Shown in pieces: positions 1 through 6,322 of a stretch of 6,339 nt of DNA. Position numbers and translations under genes: made by a program. This stretch comes from Gemmataceae bacterium (GTDB taxonomy: Bacteria > Planctomycetota > Planctomycetia > Gemmatales > Gemmataceae), in contig CANLGS010000264.1 of assembly GCA_947490035.1 (NCBI GenBank), forward strand, positions 1 through 6,339, written 5' to 3'. How positions within the stretch are numbered: position 1 is the stretch's first letter; the number at the start of each line of letters is the position of its first letter. Below the pieces are notes generated by a model. That model was not told where the DNA came from and made no database searches. It saw nothing but the letters and a program-made list of their open reading frames with translations.

Positions 1-1110
1 GACGAACAGCCCGAAGTTGAACCCGTCGTAGTAGATGTAAACGAACTTCTTCAACCGGTCCATGCCCTTCTGGAACTCCGGTCCCCAGCCGCCGAGTTGC
101 TTCTCGGACAGGTCGCCGGTCGCCAGCCCGTCGCACACCGCGTCGGCCGCGTAGGTGCCGGACGAGAACGCCAGTTGCAACCCGGACGAGTAGATGGGGT
201 CGAGGAACCCGAAGGCGTCGCCGACCAGCACCCACCCGTCGCCCGCGAACCGCGTGCTGCGGTACGAGAAGTCCTTCGTCGTGCGGAACACGTCCACGCG
301 CTCCGCCCCTTCGATGCGGCGTTTCACCGCGGCGCAGTTCTCGACTTCGCGCCAGAAGATTTCTTCGAGCGACGCGTTCTTGTCCGCGAAGATGTAGTCG
401 AGGCCGCCGACCACGCCGACGCTGATCGTGTCGTTGTGCTGCGGGATGTACCAGAACCACCCCTTCTTTTCCTTCAGTTGCAGCACGAGCGTCGCGCCCT
501 CGTCGAGCTTATCCGGCTCGCGCTTCGCGCCCTTGAAGTACGACCACACGGTCGCCTTCTTCAGCTTCGCGTCCGGCACGCGGAGCTTCTTTTTGTTGCT
601 GATGAGCGAACTCTGCCCGCTCGCGTCCACGATCACGCGCGGGTGTAAAATCTCCTCGGTGCCGTCGGCGTAAGCCACCCGAACGCCGGTCTGCTTGTCG
701 CCGTCGAACAGCACGTCGAGTACGCGAGCCTCTTCGCGTGCGTCAACGCCGTGTTCGCGTGCGTTGATGAGCATCATGTGGTCGAACTCGCTGCGAAGCA
801 CTTGCCACGTCTGGGTGCATTCGTGCGGGTTGTTCTCGAAGAAGTAGAACGGCTGCGACTCCTTCCCCTGGTCGTTGGCGAACTGCACGGAATACTTCTT
901 GACGAAGTGCGACGCCTTCATCTTGTCGAGCATCCCGAGCCGGCGGAGCGCGAAGTACGTGTCCGGCATGAACGATTCGCCGATGTGGAAGCGGGGGAAC
1001 TTTTCCCGCTCCAGCAGCCGAACGGAGTGGCCCTTCTGTGCGATGAGGGTCGCGGCGGTGCAACCGGCCGGACCGCCACCGATGACGACGACTTCGGGTG
1101 ATGCGCTCAT
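1..1110 (-). CDS. Flavin-dependent halogenase-like FAD oxidoreductase (3' end cut off by the window)
   Basis: The reading frame is open from ATG at 1110 to the window edge, giving 370 codons without a stop. The C-terminus lies outside, so the protein is partial here. Residues 8-16 hold the dinucleotide-binding loop VVIGGGPAG. PRFHIGES follows at 39-46, the form usual in flavin-dependent halogenases. GWFWYIP at 217-223 fits the WxWxIP halogenase signature. VGDAFGFLDPIYSSG at 296-310 carries the second FAD-binding GD motif and an FxxPxxSxG pattern also known from halogenases. Lysines 71-72, in FVKKYSVQF, sit about where the catalytic halogenase lysine is expected, but I could not align this. 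Such enzymes use reduced FAD, O2 and chloride or bromide to halogenate an aromatic or pyrrole substrate, with a separate flavin reductase. No signal peptide is visible, so it is probably cytoplasmic. Substrate is unknown. An uncharacterised FAD monooxygenase or geranylgeranyl-reductase-like enzyme is the main alternative. A 273-nt gap separates it from the sulfatase, so it is probably transcribed on its own. Confidence 0.8.
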   Translation of the reverse strand, partial: MSASPEVVVIGGGPAGCTAATLIAQKGHSVRLLEREKFPRFHIGESFMPDTYFALRRLGMLDKMKASHFVKKYSVQFANDQGKESQPFYFFENNPHECTQTWQVLRSEFDHMMLINAREHGVDAREEARVLDVLFDGDKQTGVRVAYADGTEEILHPRVIVDASGQSSLISNKKKLRVPDAKLKKATVWSYFKGAKREPDKLDEGATLVLQLKEKKGWFWYIPQHNDTISVGVVGGLDYIFADKNASLEEIFWREVENCAAVKRRIEGAERVDVFRTTKDFSYRSTRFAGDGWVLVGDAFGFLDPIYSSGLQLAFSSGTYAADAVCDGLATGDLSEKQLGGWGPEFQKGMDRLKKFVYIYYDGFNFGLFV

Positions 1111-1148
1111 ACGTGTTCTCGCTCGGCGACGGGCGGAGGGGTGAAGAT

Positions 1149-1176
1149 ATTATGGGCGCGGGGGCGGGTACGGAAA
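1149..1176 (-). promoter_or_regulatory. Possible sigma-70-type promoter for the halogenase-like gene
   Basis: On the minus strand CATAAT (1154-1149) differs from the -10 consensus at one base. It lies in a short AT-rich island inside very GC-rich DNA, 38 nt upstream of the ATG at 1110. A poor -35 candidate, TTTCCG (1176-1171), sits 16 nt further upstream and matches the consensus at only three positions. The stretch between the inverted repeat and this gene shows no other signal, and its start codon has no strong Shine-Dalgarno sequence. The call rests on the AT island and position only. Confidence 0.3.
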
Positions 1177-1259
1177 CCGATACCGGCGCGAACCGAGGCG
1201 CTTACATCGTCGAGAAGTAGACCAAACCGGTTCATCAGCGCGAGAGCTTGCGGGCTTCT

Positions 1260-1293
1260 GTCTTGAGTGTAGTCATCACGCTCCGCGTGATGT
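1260..1293 (+). repeat. Left REP-like unit of the inverted pair
   Basis: GTAG is at 1269-1272. The palindrome stems are at 1274-1281 and 1285-1292, with a TCC loop at 1282-1284. The unit is identical over 34 bp to the reverse complement of 1348-1381. Identity extends nine bases outside the GTAG, further than a minimal REP, so the repeat family probably includes that flank. Confidence 0.75.
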
Positions 1294-1347
1294 GCGCTGC
1301 GGCAAGCGATAACGTTTCCCGCGAAGCGCACCGGCGCCGCGAAGCCG

Positions 1348-1381
1348 ACATCACGCGGAGCGTGATGACTACACTCAAGAC
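1348..1381 (-). repeat. Right REP-like unit of the inverted pair
   Basis: This is the reverse complement of the left unit with no mismatch over 34 bp. Its GTAG reads on the minus strand at 1372-1369, followed by the same 8-bp stem with a 3-nt loop. It is the first structure met by a transcript leaving the sulfatase gene. It could therefore stop 3' exonucleases or help end transcription, although no T-run follows it as in a classical intrinsic terminator. Confidence 0.75.
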
Positions 1382-1383
1382 CG

Positions 1384-2916
1384 CTACTTCCGAACCACCA
1401 CCGGCGTGGTGTTCTTCTGCGGCTTGCCCGGCGTGCTCCGTCCGTCGGCCACCCACCTCTCCAACTGCTTCGTCATGCGCTCCACCACGTCCGCGTTCTT
1501 GTCCTGAAGGTTCGACTTCTCGCCGATGTCTTTTTCGAGGTCGAAGAGTTGCACCGCGGGCAGCCCGGCTTCGTCCTTGCCGGGGCGCGGCGCACTCCAC
1601 CCGCCAGAACCGGCGCAGAGGCACAGCTTCCACTTGCCCTCGCGCACGCCGAACGAACCGTTGATCGAATGCACCACGATCCCCTCGCGCACGTCGCCCT
1701 TGCGCACGCCGAGTGCCGGCAGCAGGCTCACGCTGTCTTCGCCCGCGTCGTCGGGCAGTTTCACGCCGATTACATCCGCGCAAGTCGCGAGGATGTCGGT
1801 GTGGACCGCGAGCGCCTTCGATACGCTGTCCGGCTTTACCTTGCCCGGCCAGCGCACGAAGAACGGCACGCGGTGACCGCCCTCGTACACGTCCGCCTTG
1901 TTGCCGCGGAAGACGTGGTTCGGGTTGTGGCCGAGCTTCAGCAGCGCGGGGAAGTCCGCCTGCGGCGAGCAGCCGTTGTCGCTGGTGAAGATGACGAGCG
2001 TGTTGTCTTCCACGCCATGCTTCTTGAGCGCGGCGAGGATGTCGCCCGCGACCGCGTCGGTCGCCATCACGAAGTCGGCGTAAGCGTTCAGCTTGCTCTT
2101 GCCGGCGAACTCCTTTCCCGGCGCGACCGGCGTGTGCGGTGTCGTCAGCGGCAGGTACAGGAAGAACGGCTTCTTCCCCTTGGCGCGCTCGCCGATGTAC
2201 GCGACCGCCTTGTCGCGGAGCGTGGGTAACACGTCTTCGGCCTCGAAGCCGGGCGCGGCCGGACCCTTCCGCGTGCGCCCCGGCTTGCCGGCGAACATCG
2301 CCAGGTCGCGGTCTTCCGTCGGGTTCGCGGTCACCTTGTCGTTCTCGATGAACGTGTACGGCACCATGTCCAGCGACGCCGAGATGCCGAAGTAGTAATC
2401 GAAGCCGACCGCGTTCGGACCGTTCTTGATCGGCTTGTTGTACTCGACGTTGAACACCTGCTCGCGCGGTTCGATGCTCAACTCACTCACCTTCTTGTCG
2501 GGTTTGAGTTGCCAGTCCATGCCGAGGTGCCACTTCCCGATGCACGCGGTGTGGTAGCCGTTGTCCTTCAGAAGTTGCGCGACCGTGAGCCGGGAAGGTT
2601 CGATGAGCCGCGGGCTGAGACCGCCGAGGACGCCGCTCTTGAGCTTCGAGCGCCACGCGTAGCGTCCGGTCATCAGCCCGTAGCGCGTGGGCGAGCAGAC
2701 GCCGCTGGGCGAGTGCGCGTCGGTGAAGGTCATTCCCGACGCGGCCAACTTGTCGAGGTTCGGCGTCGGAATCTTGCCGTCGGGGTTGAGGCACCGCACG
2801 TCGCCGTAGCCGAGATCGTCGGCGAGGATCACGACGATGTTGGGCGGCGCCGCGGTCAGCCGCGAACCGGGGGCGAGCGTGGCAAGCAGCGCGAAGACGG
2901 GGAAGGCGTAGCGCAT
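1384..2916 (-). CDS. Secreted arylsulfatase-type sulfatase (formylglycine-dependent)
   Basis: The product is 510 residues, a usual length for the type I sulfatase family. It should hydrolyse sulfate esters, probably of a sulfated polysaccharide or related compound outside the cytoplasm. Residues 1-23 form a signal peptide: Arg2, a hydrophobic core, then a small-residue cleavage site near TAA. The calcium-site aspartates are D33-D34 in LADDLGYGD. The catalytic motif is CSPTR at 74-78, where C74 would be converted to formylglycine. Further family landmarks are GKWHLG (K128, H130), TTPHTP (H261), SDNG (D313, N314) and K340 in GNKADVYEGGHR. All key residues are present, so it looks active. The start is fixed by a GGAGG six bases upstream of the ATG and by the signal peptide beginning there. 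The substrate cannot be read from the sequence. Activation needs a formylglycine-generating enzyme encoded elsewhere. Confidence 0.93.
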   Translation of the reverse strand: MRYAFPVFALLATLAPGSRLTAAPPNIVVILADDLGYGDVRCLNPDGKIPTPNLDKLAASGMTFTDAHSPSGVCSPTRYGLMTGRYAWRSKLKSGVLGGLSPRLIEPSRLTVAQLLKDNGYHTACIGKWHLGMDWQLKPDKKVSELSIEPREQVFNVEYNKPIKNGPNAVGFDYYFGISASLDMVPYTFIENDKVTANPTEDRDLAMFAGKPGRTRKGPAAPGFEAEDVLPTLRDKAVAYIGERAKGKKPFFLYLPLTTPHTPVAPGKEFAGKSKLNAYADFVMATDAVAGDILAALKKHGVEDNTLVIFTSDNGCSPQADFPALLKLGHNPNHVFRGNKADVYEGGHRVPFFVRWPGKVKPDSVSKALAVHTDILATCADVIGVKLPDDAGEDSVSLLPALGVRKGDVREGIVVHSINGSFGVREGKWKLCLCAGSGGWSAPRPGKDEAGLPAVQLFDLEKDIGEKSNLQDKNADVVERMTKQLERWVADGRSTPGKPQKNTTPVVVRK

Positions 2917-2922
2917 GACGAA

Positions 2923-2927
2923 CCTCC
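2923..2927 (-). promoter_or_regulatory. Strong Shine-Dalgarno sequence of the sulfatase
   Basis: GGAGG on the minus strand lies six bases before the ATG at 2916. It is the clearest ribosome binding site in the window and confirms the sulfatase start. Confidence 0.75.
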
Positions 2928-2976
2928 GGGAGATGACTGCAATGATATCCGAAGTGCGTCGAGGTCGGCCAGCGGA

Positions 2977-2990
2977 GGACGCCGCCGTCC
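2977..2990 (-). other. Small GC-rich hairpin after the protease-like gene
   Basis: GGACG and CGTCC form a 5-bp stem around a 4-nt loop, beginning 7 nt past the stop codon of the protease-like gene. There is no T-run, and such short stems are common in GC-rich DNA, so a terminator role is only possible. The rest of this 81-nt gap holds the Shine-Dalgarno sequence and a TATCAT hexamer. Confidence 0.2.
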
Positions 2991-2997
2991 GCGAGGG

Positions 2998-3525
2998 TTA
3001 AGACTCGGTCAGCGTCGCGGCCCAGCGCGAACCGTCGGAAGAGGCTTCGAGTTGCAGCGTGCGGCCGTGCACCACGTCCGCGAGGCCGATGACGAGGGGC
3101 AGTTGCTCCGCCGGTGGTTCCGAGGGGAGATCGTAGGTACAAATCACCAGAACATCTTGCGAGCTGAGTTTCTCCATCTTCGACGAACCGCCGACGCCGA
3201 GCAATTCGAGCGCGACACGCCCGAGGCGAAATGGATAGCGGTCGCCTTGGACGGCGATGTCGGCCGCTTGTCCGCTTCCCGCAAAATGGGCCGGGTCACC
3301 GGTTAGCCATGTGATCGCGCCGCGCCGGTGCAAAGGCAGCCAAAACCGGCTCGGCAGAATGCAGGTGGACGCGCCGGTGTCGAAAACCGCCCGCTCCATT
3401 GTCCCGATGCCGCCGAGGTAGACCCAGACGTATAGCCGGAACTCGGGGAGGTGGACGTAGGCTCCCGCCGTCGCGAGCAATTCGGCACCGCCGGCAGCAC
3501 CGGCCGTGAGGTGGATTGTCGGCAT
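2998..3525 (-). CDS. Small retropepsin-like aspartic protease
   Basis: With the start at 3525 the protein has 175 residues. VFDTGASTCILP at 47-58 holds the DTGAS active-site motif of retropepsin-type aspartic proteases, with D49 as catalytic aspartate. It follows hydrophobic strand-like segments (LYVWVYLGG, 31-39), as in that fold. PLVIGLADV at 143-151 may be the hydrophobic-hydrophobic-Gly segment that closes the active-site core. Only one Asp-Thr-Gly is present, so an active enzyme would have to be a homodimer. No signal peptide or membrane segment is seen, which suggests a cytoplasmic protein. An in-frame ATG at 3609 would add 28 low-complexity residues and overlap the upstream gene by 74 nt. 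I prefer 3525, which lies 10 nt after the upstream TGA and suggests translational coupling; its Shine-Dalgarno sequence is weak. Its substrate is unknown, and the BON/DUF5678-like neighbour is the obvious candidate partner. Confidence 0.8.
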   Translation of the reverse strand: MPTIHLTAGAAGGAELLATAGAYVHLPEFRLYVWVYLGGIGTMERAVFDTGASTCILPSRFWLPLHRRGAITWLTGDPAHFAGSGQAADIAVQGDRYPFRLGRVALELLGVGGSSKMEKLSSQDVLVICTYDLPSEPPAEQLPLVIGLADVVHGRTLQLEASSDGSRWAATLTES

Positions 3526-3535
3526 TGGCGGACGC

Positions 3536-4165
3536 TCACAGGCCGCGTGTGGGGATGTACACGATGATGAAGCGCTGCGGATGGATGTCGTGCTCTCGCA
3601 CGAGGTCACGTCGGAGTTGCAGGCTGTTCCGGCCGTGGCCCACGACGGTCCCGTTCAAGACGGCGACATGCGTTCCGCGGTACGGCTCGAACTCCGCCGT
3701 CCCCCACCGCTCCTCGAACCAGCGCGCGTCCGCGAAGCACTCGCTTTCGTTTGGCGGCGGGAACTGCTTTTCCAGTTCGATCAGCTCGCGCACGAGTTCT
3801 TCGTAGGTTCGCAGAGTCACCGAAGCGACCTCGTCGGGCGCGCTTGGTGCGGTCGAAGTGGTCGGAGAGAGACCGGCCGTTTGGTCGTTCATCGGCAGAA
3901 CCAAACCGTCTGGCTTTTTCCGAGTTGGCGCATGCGATTCCCGATCCACGACTTCGATGCGATTGAGGAGACGACGGTCACCAACGGCAAGCCGGATGGT
4001 TTCTTGGGCCATTTGCTTGAGGTAATACGAAGAAACCCGGCCAGAGATAATAACTTCGATGTCTGATTCCCAGACATGGATCTGTCGAAGTTGTTCCAGA
4101 GGGCTTGAGGAAAGTATTTCCGCCAAGTCGGAAGTTGGTGTCAAAGGCAAAGGTTCAGTGCCCAT
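3536..4165 (-). CDS. BON-like / DUF5678-like two-domain protein
   Basis: The product is 209 residues with no signal peptide or membrane segment. Residues about 22-73 resemble a BON domain: a beta strand with SGRVSS at 41-46, a helix rich in Ala, Gln and Glu, then GDRRLLNRIEVV. BON domains are thought to bind lipids or mediate contacts. Residues 74-113 are a Pro/Ser/Thr-rich linker, likely disordered. Residues 116-135 look helical. Residues about 158-205 (EPYRGTHVAVLNGTVVGHG, then a helix and RFIIVYIP) resemble the small DUF5678-type domain, whose function is unknown. Both assignments are by eye. The start has a GGGGA five bases upstream. The gene is followed after 10 nt by the retropepsin-like gene, so the two probably form an operon. 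Its 5' half and leader are markedly lower in GC than the neighbours. I do not know its function. It could be a substrate or adaptor of the protease. Confidence 0.75.
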   Translation of the reverse strand: MGTEPLPLTPTSDLAEILSSSPLEQLRQIHVWESDIEVIISGRVSSYYLKQMAQETIRLAVGDRRLLNRIEVVDRESHAPTRKKPDGLVLPMNDQTAGLSPTTSTAPSAPDEVASVTLRTYEELVRELIELEKQFPPPNESECFADARWFEERWGTAEFEPYRGTHVAVLNGTVVGHGRNSLQLRRDLVREHDIHPQRFIIVYIPTRGL

Positions 4166-4223
4166 TAATTCCCCATCTCTCTGAACCGGAATACCAACCG
4201 AGTTTTGTCGGAGCCGCAGTTAC

Positions 4224-4229
4224 ATTCTA
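4224..4229 (-). promoter_or_regulatory. Possible -10 element for the BON-like/protease pair
   Basis: TAGAAT on the minus strand, one base off the -10 consensus, lies 58 nt upstream of the ATG at 4165 in the 84-nt gap after the kinase gene. The gap is unusually AT-rich. No good -35 hexamer is found at 16-18 nt spacing, so this is a weak call. Confidence 0.25.
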
Positions 4230-4249
4230 CATTAACTCCCGCTATCCCG

Positions 4250-6280
4250 TTACTTCATCTTCGGGGTCGGCCAGCGGCGCAGGACGCCGCCCTCGTCGCC
4301 GCTGTACAGCGCGTCGCCCGCCGGCGAGAACGCCACCGTCCGCACCGGCCTGTCGTGGCCGGTGTACGCCGCCAGTTGCAACCCGTCCTCGGCGCGGTAC
4401 ACGCGCACCGTGCGGTCGGCGCCGCCGCTCGCCAGCAACTTGCCGTCGGCCGAGAGGGCGCAGCACGACACCGCGCCGTCGTGTCCGCTCAGCTTCTGAA
4501 ACGCTGCCGAACCGGACTGCCGCAGCGCCAGCCCGTCGCGCCCGACCACCGCCACGCGTTTGGCCGCGAACGCCATTGCGGTAATCGGCCCGACCGGCGC
4601 CGGCAGCGTGCCCTTCGACTTGCCCGTCTTCAAGTCCCACTGTCGCACGGTGCCGTCGGTGCTCGACGACAGCAGCGAGTCGGACGCCACGAACGCCACC
4701 GCCGTGACCGCGCCGGTGTGCCCCTTGACGCACGCCGCGGACACCGGCTGGCCCGGCTCGCGCAGCCACAGCCACACCATCTTGTCGGCGCTCGCGGCCG
4801 CGACGCTCTGCCCGTCGGGCGAGACGGCGACGCCCGCGACGTTGTCCGTCGGCCCGCGGAACCGCTTCCCCTCCACGCCGCTGTTCAAGTCCCACAACTG
4901 CACGCCCATGTCCGACGAACTCAGCCGGATGGCGCACGTCGCGGCCCACTTGCCGCTCGGCGCGACCGCGAGGTGTTCCACCGCGCCCACGTCGCCGGTG
5001 AGCGCCTTCTGCTCCTTCAGCGTCGCGGGGTGCCACAGCTTGAGCGAGCCGTCGCCGCCGGTGAGCAGGAACGAGCCGTCGGGCGCGGACGCCATCGCGG
5101 TCACGCCGCCATCGTGCGCCTTGGCGAACACCGACGACACCGCCGGGGCCAGCTTCGTGCCCGGCTTCGGCGGCGCTTCTTTCAGAACCTCGTCCAGCGC
5201 GACGACCAAATCGGCCGGCGTCTGGTACCGGTCGTTCGGGTCCAGCGCCATCAGTTTGCGGATGATGGAATCGACCGACACCGGCACGTCGGACCGCTTC
5301 GACGCGGCCGACGGCGGCGCCTCGGTGAGTTGCTTGCGGAGCTTCGCGGCCAGCGTCTTGCCGGGGAACGGCACCTCGCCCGTCAGGCAGAAGTACATTG
5401 CGCCCCCTAGAGAGTACAGGTCGCTCCGGCTGTCCGCGGCGCGGGGGTCGGCGGCCTGCTCGGGCGCGACGTAGTCCGGCGTGCCGACGAACACGCCGGG
5501 CGGCGTCAGGTCGTCGGTTTCGGGGTCCACGTGATCGACGTCGGTCACCCGCGCCAGCCCCATGTCGAGGATCTTCACCTTCGGCATCCGCCCGGTGCGC
5601 CCCTCCGCCTGCGCGGCCGGCGACGGGCTGACCATCAGGTTCGACGGCTTGATGTCGCGGTGGACGAGCTGGACCTCGTAGGCGTGCTGCAACCCCTCGG
5701 CCACCTGGCGCGCGTAGTACACCACGTCGGGCACCGGCAGCGGCCCCATCTGGCGCACCAGGCGCAGCAGGTCGATGCCCGGCACGTACTCCATCGCGAC
5801 GAACGGGACGGCGCCGTCGAGTTCGGTCTGGAACACGGTGACGATGCACGGGTCGCTGAGCCGGCCGCTGGCGCGCACCTCGCGCTTGAACCGGGCGCGC
5901 GTGCTCGGCTGGTCGAGCTGCGACGGGGTGATGACCTTCAGCGCCACCAGCCGGTTGACGCCCGGTTGCTTGGCCTTGTAGACGACGCCCATGCCGCCGC
6001 GGTTGATCTCCTCGATGATCTCGTACCCCGCGATGATGCGGCCCGGACCGATCGGCGCTGCCGCCTCGCGCCGCCGGCGCTCGGCGCTCGCGGACGCTTC
6101 TGAGTCGGTCGCGTCCGTGCCGGCGTACATGCCGAGGCTCGGCTCGGCGGCGTACTCGCGCGTGTTCTCGCCGGCGGTGGTGCAGGACGGGCAGATGAGG
6201 CGCACGTCGGCCGGCACCCGCTCGGCGAGCGGGTGGTCCCAGACGTGGCCACACGGACAACTGAGGCGGCGCGTAGGCAT
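4250..6280 (-). CDS. Ser/Thr protein kinase with N-terminal zinc ribbon and C-terminal WD40 propeller
   Basis: The product is 676 residues. Residues 8-33 hold four cysteines (CPC and CPSC), likely a zinc ribbon. A charged Ala/Arg/Ser-rich linker follows to about residue 80. The kinase domain spans about 86-368: glycine-rich loop INRGGMGVVYK (92-102), K115 in VALK, E134 of helix C, HRDIKPSN (207-214), DMG (239-241, for the usual DFG), and GTPDYVAPE (266-274). All catalytic residues are present. The first loop glycine is replaced by N93, which is unusual but probably tolerated. Seven WD40 repeats follow at about 389-670, ending in LKLW, VQLWD, VWLW, VRQWD, LALR, VRVY and LRRW, enough for one complete propeller. 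There is no transmembrane segment between kinase and propeller, unlike many PknB-type kinases, so it is probably cytosolic. The propeller likely binds partners or substrates. The start at 6280 places the cysteines at the extreme N-terminus; its Shine-Dalgarno sequence is weak. Confidence 0.95.
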   Translation of the reverse strand: MPTRRLSCPCGHVWDHPLAERVPADVRLICPSCTTAGENTREYAAEPSLGMYAGTDATDSEASASAERRRREAAAPIGPGRIIAGYEIIEEINRGGMGVVYKAKQPGVNRLVALKVITPSQLDQPSTRARFKREVRASGRLSDPCIVTVFQTELDGAVPFVAMEYVPGIDLLRLVRQMGPLPVPDVVYYARQVAEGLQHAYEVQLVHRDIKPSNLMVSPSPAAQAEGRTGRMPKVKILDMGLARVTDVDHVDPETDDLTPPGVFVGTPDYVAPEQAADPRAADSRSDLYSLGGAMYFCLTGEVPFPGKTLAAKLRKQLTEAPPSAASKRSDVPVSVDSIIRKLMALDPNDRYQTPADLVVALDEVLKEAPPKPGTKLAPAVSSVFAKAHDGGVTAMASAPDGSFLLTGGDGSLKLWHPATLKEQKALTGDVGAVEHLAVAPSGKWAATCAIRLSSSDMGVQLWDLNSGVEGKRFRGPTDNVAGVAVSPDGQSVAAASADKMVWLWLREPGQPVSAACVKGHTGAVTAVAFVASDSLLSSSTDGTVRQWDLKTGKSKGTLPAPVGPITAMAFAAKRVAVVGRDGLALRQSGSAAFQKLSGHDGAVSCCALSADGKLLASGGADRTVRVYRAEDGLQLAAYTGHDRPVRTVAFSPAGDALYSGDEGGVLRRWPTPKMK

Positions 6281-6316
6281 TCGCGATTCCGGCGGGGCGG
6301 AGAGTTCAGGAAGTCT

Positions 6317-6322
6317 ATTCTA
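6317..6322 (-). promoter_or_regulatory. Possible -10 element of the kinase gene
   Basis: TAGAAT on the minus strand lies 36 nt upstream of the kinase ATG, in a short AT-rich patch. It is the same hexamer as the one before the BON-like gene. The matching -35 position would fall at or just beyond the end of the window and cannot be checked. Confidence 0.3.

Larger units (their letters stand above)
1260..1381. repeat. REPIN-like element: two inverted GTAG-headed REP units
   Basis: Two perfect 34-bp arms lie in inverted orientation at 1260-1293 and 1348-1381, around a 54-nt centre. Each arm reads, from its outer end: nine bases GTCTTGAGT, the tetranucleotide GTAG, a T, the 8-bp stem CATCACGC, loop TCC, stem GCGTGATG, and a final T. 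A GTAG at the foot of a short palindrome is the known hallmark of REP sequences handled by RAYT (REP-associated tyrosine) transposases, and an inverted pair is a REPIN. The element begins 2 nt beyond the sulfatase stop codon and lies wholly between genes. No target-site duplication is visible at its ends. No RAYT gene is in the window, so mobilisation in trans is inferred. In RNA it could fold either as one long hairpin or as two small ones. Confidence 0.75.

Noticed and set aside
97..648. A 183-codon plus-strand open frame opposite the halogenase-like gene
   Set aside because: It is Arg/Val/His-rich with no recognisable domain, and the minus frame holds the FAD-enzyme motifs.
1260..1381. The inverted repeat as a MITE or insertion sequence remnant
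   Set aside because: There is no target duplication at the ends and no transposase fragment inside, and the GTAG-hairpin design inside each arm fits a REP pair better.
1549..2229. A 226-codon plus-strand open frame opposite the sulfatase
   Set aside because: Its composition is that of an antisense shadow, and the sulfatase frame carries all family motifs.
2942..2947. TATCAT on the minus strand as a -10 box for the sulfatase
   Set aside because: No -35 match is found at 16-18 nt, and the hexamer alone, 26 nt from the start codon, is too weak to call.
3526..3609. An upstream start for the protease-like gene at 3609
   Set aside because: It would overlap the preceding gene by 74 nt and add 28 Ser/Thr/Cys-rich residues that do not resemble the family. 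The start at 3525 fits operon spacing.
4205..5410. A 401-codon plus-strand open frame opposite the kinase
   Set aside because: It is an Arg/His/Ala-rich low-complexity translation without motifs, antisense to a well-supported gene.
4242..6260. A 672-codon open frame on the minus strand in another frame of the kinase gene
   Set aside because: Its translation is dominated by Arg, Gly and Ala with no domain. The overlapping frame encodes a full kinase with WD40 repeats. Long shadow frames are expected in DNA this rich in GC.
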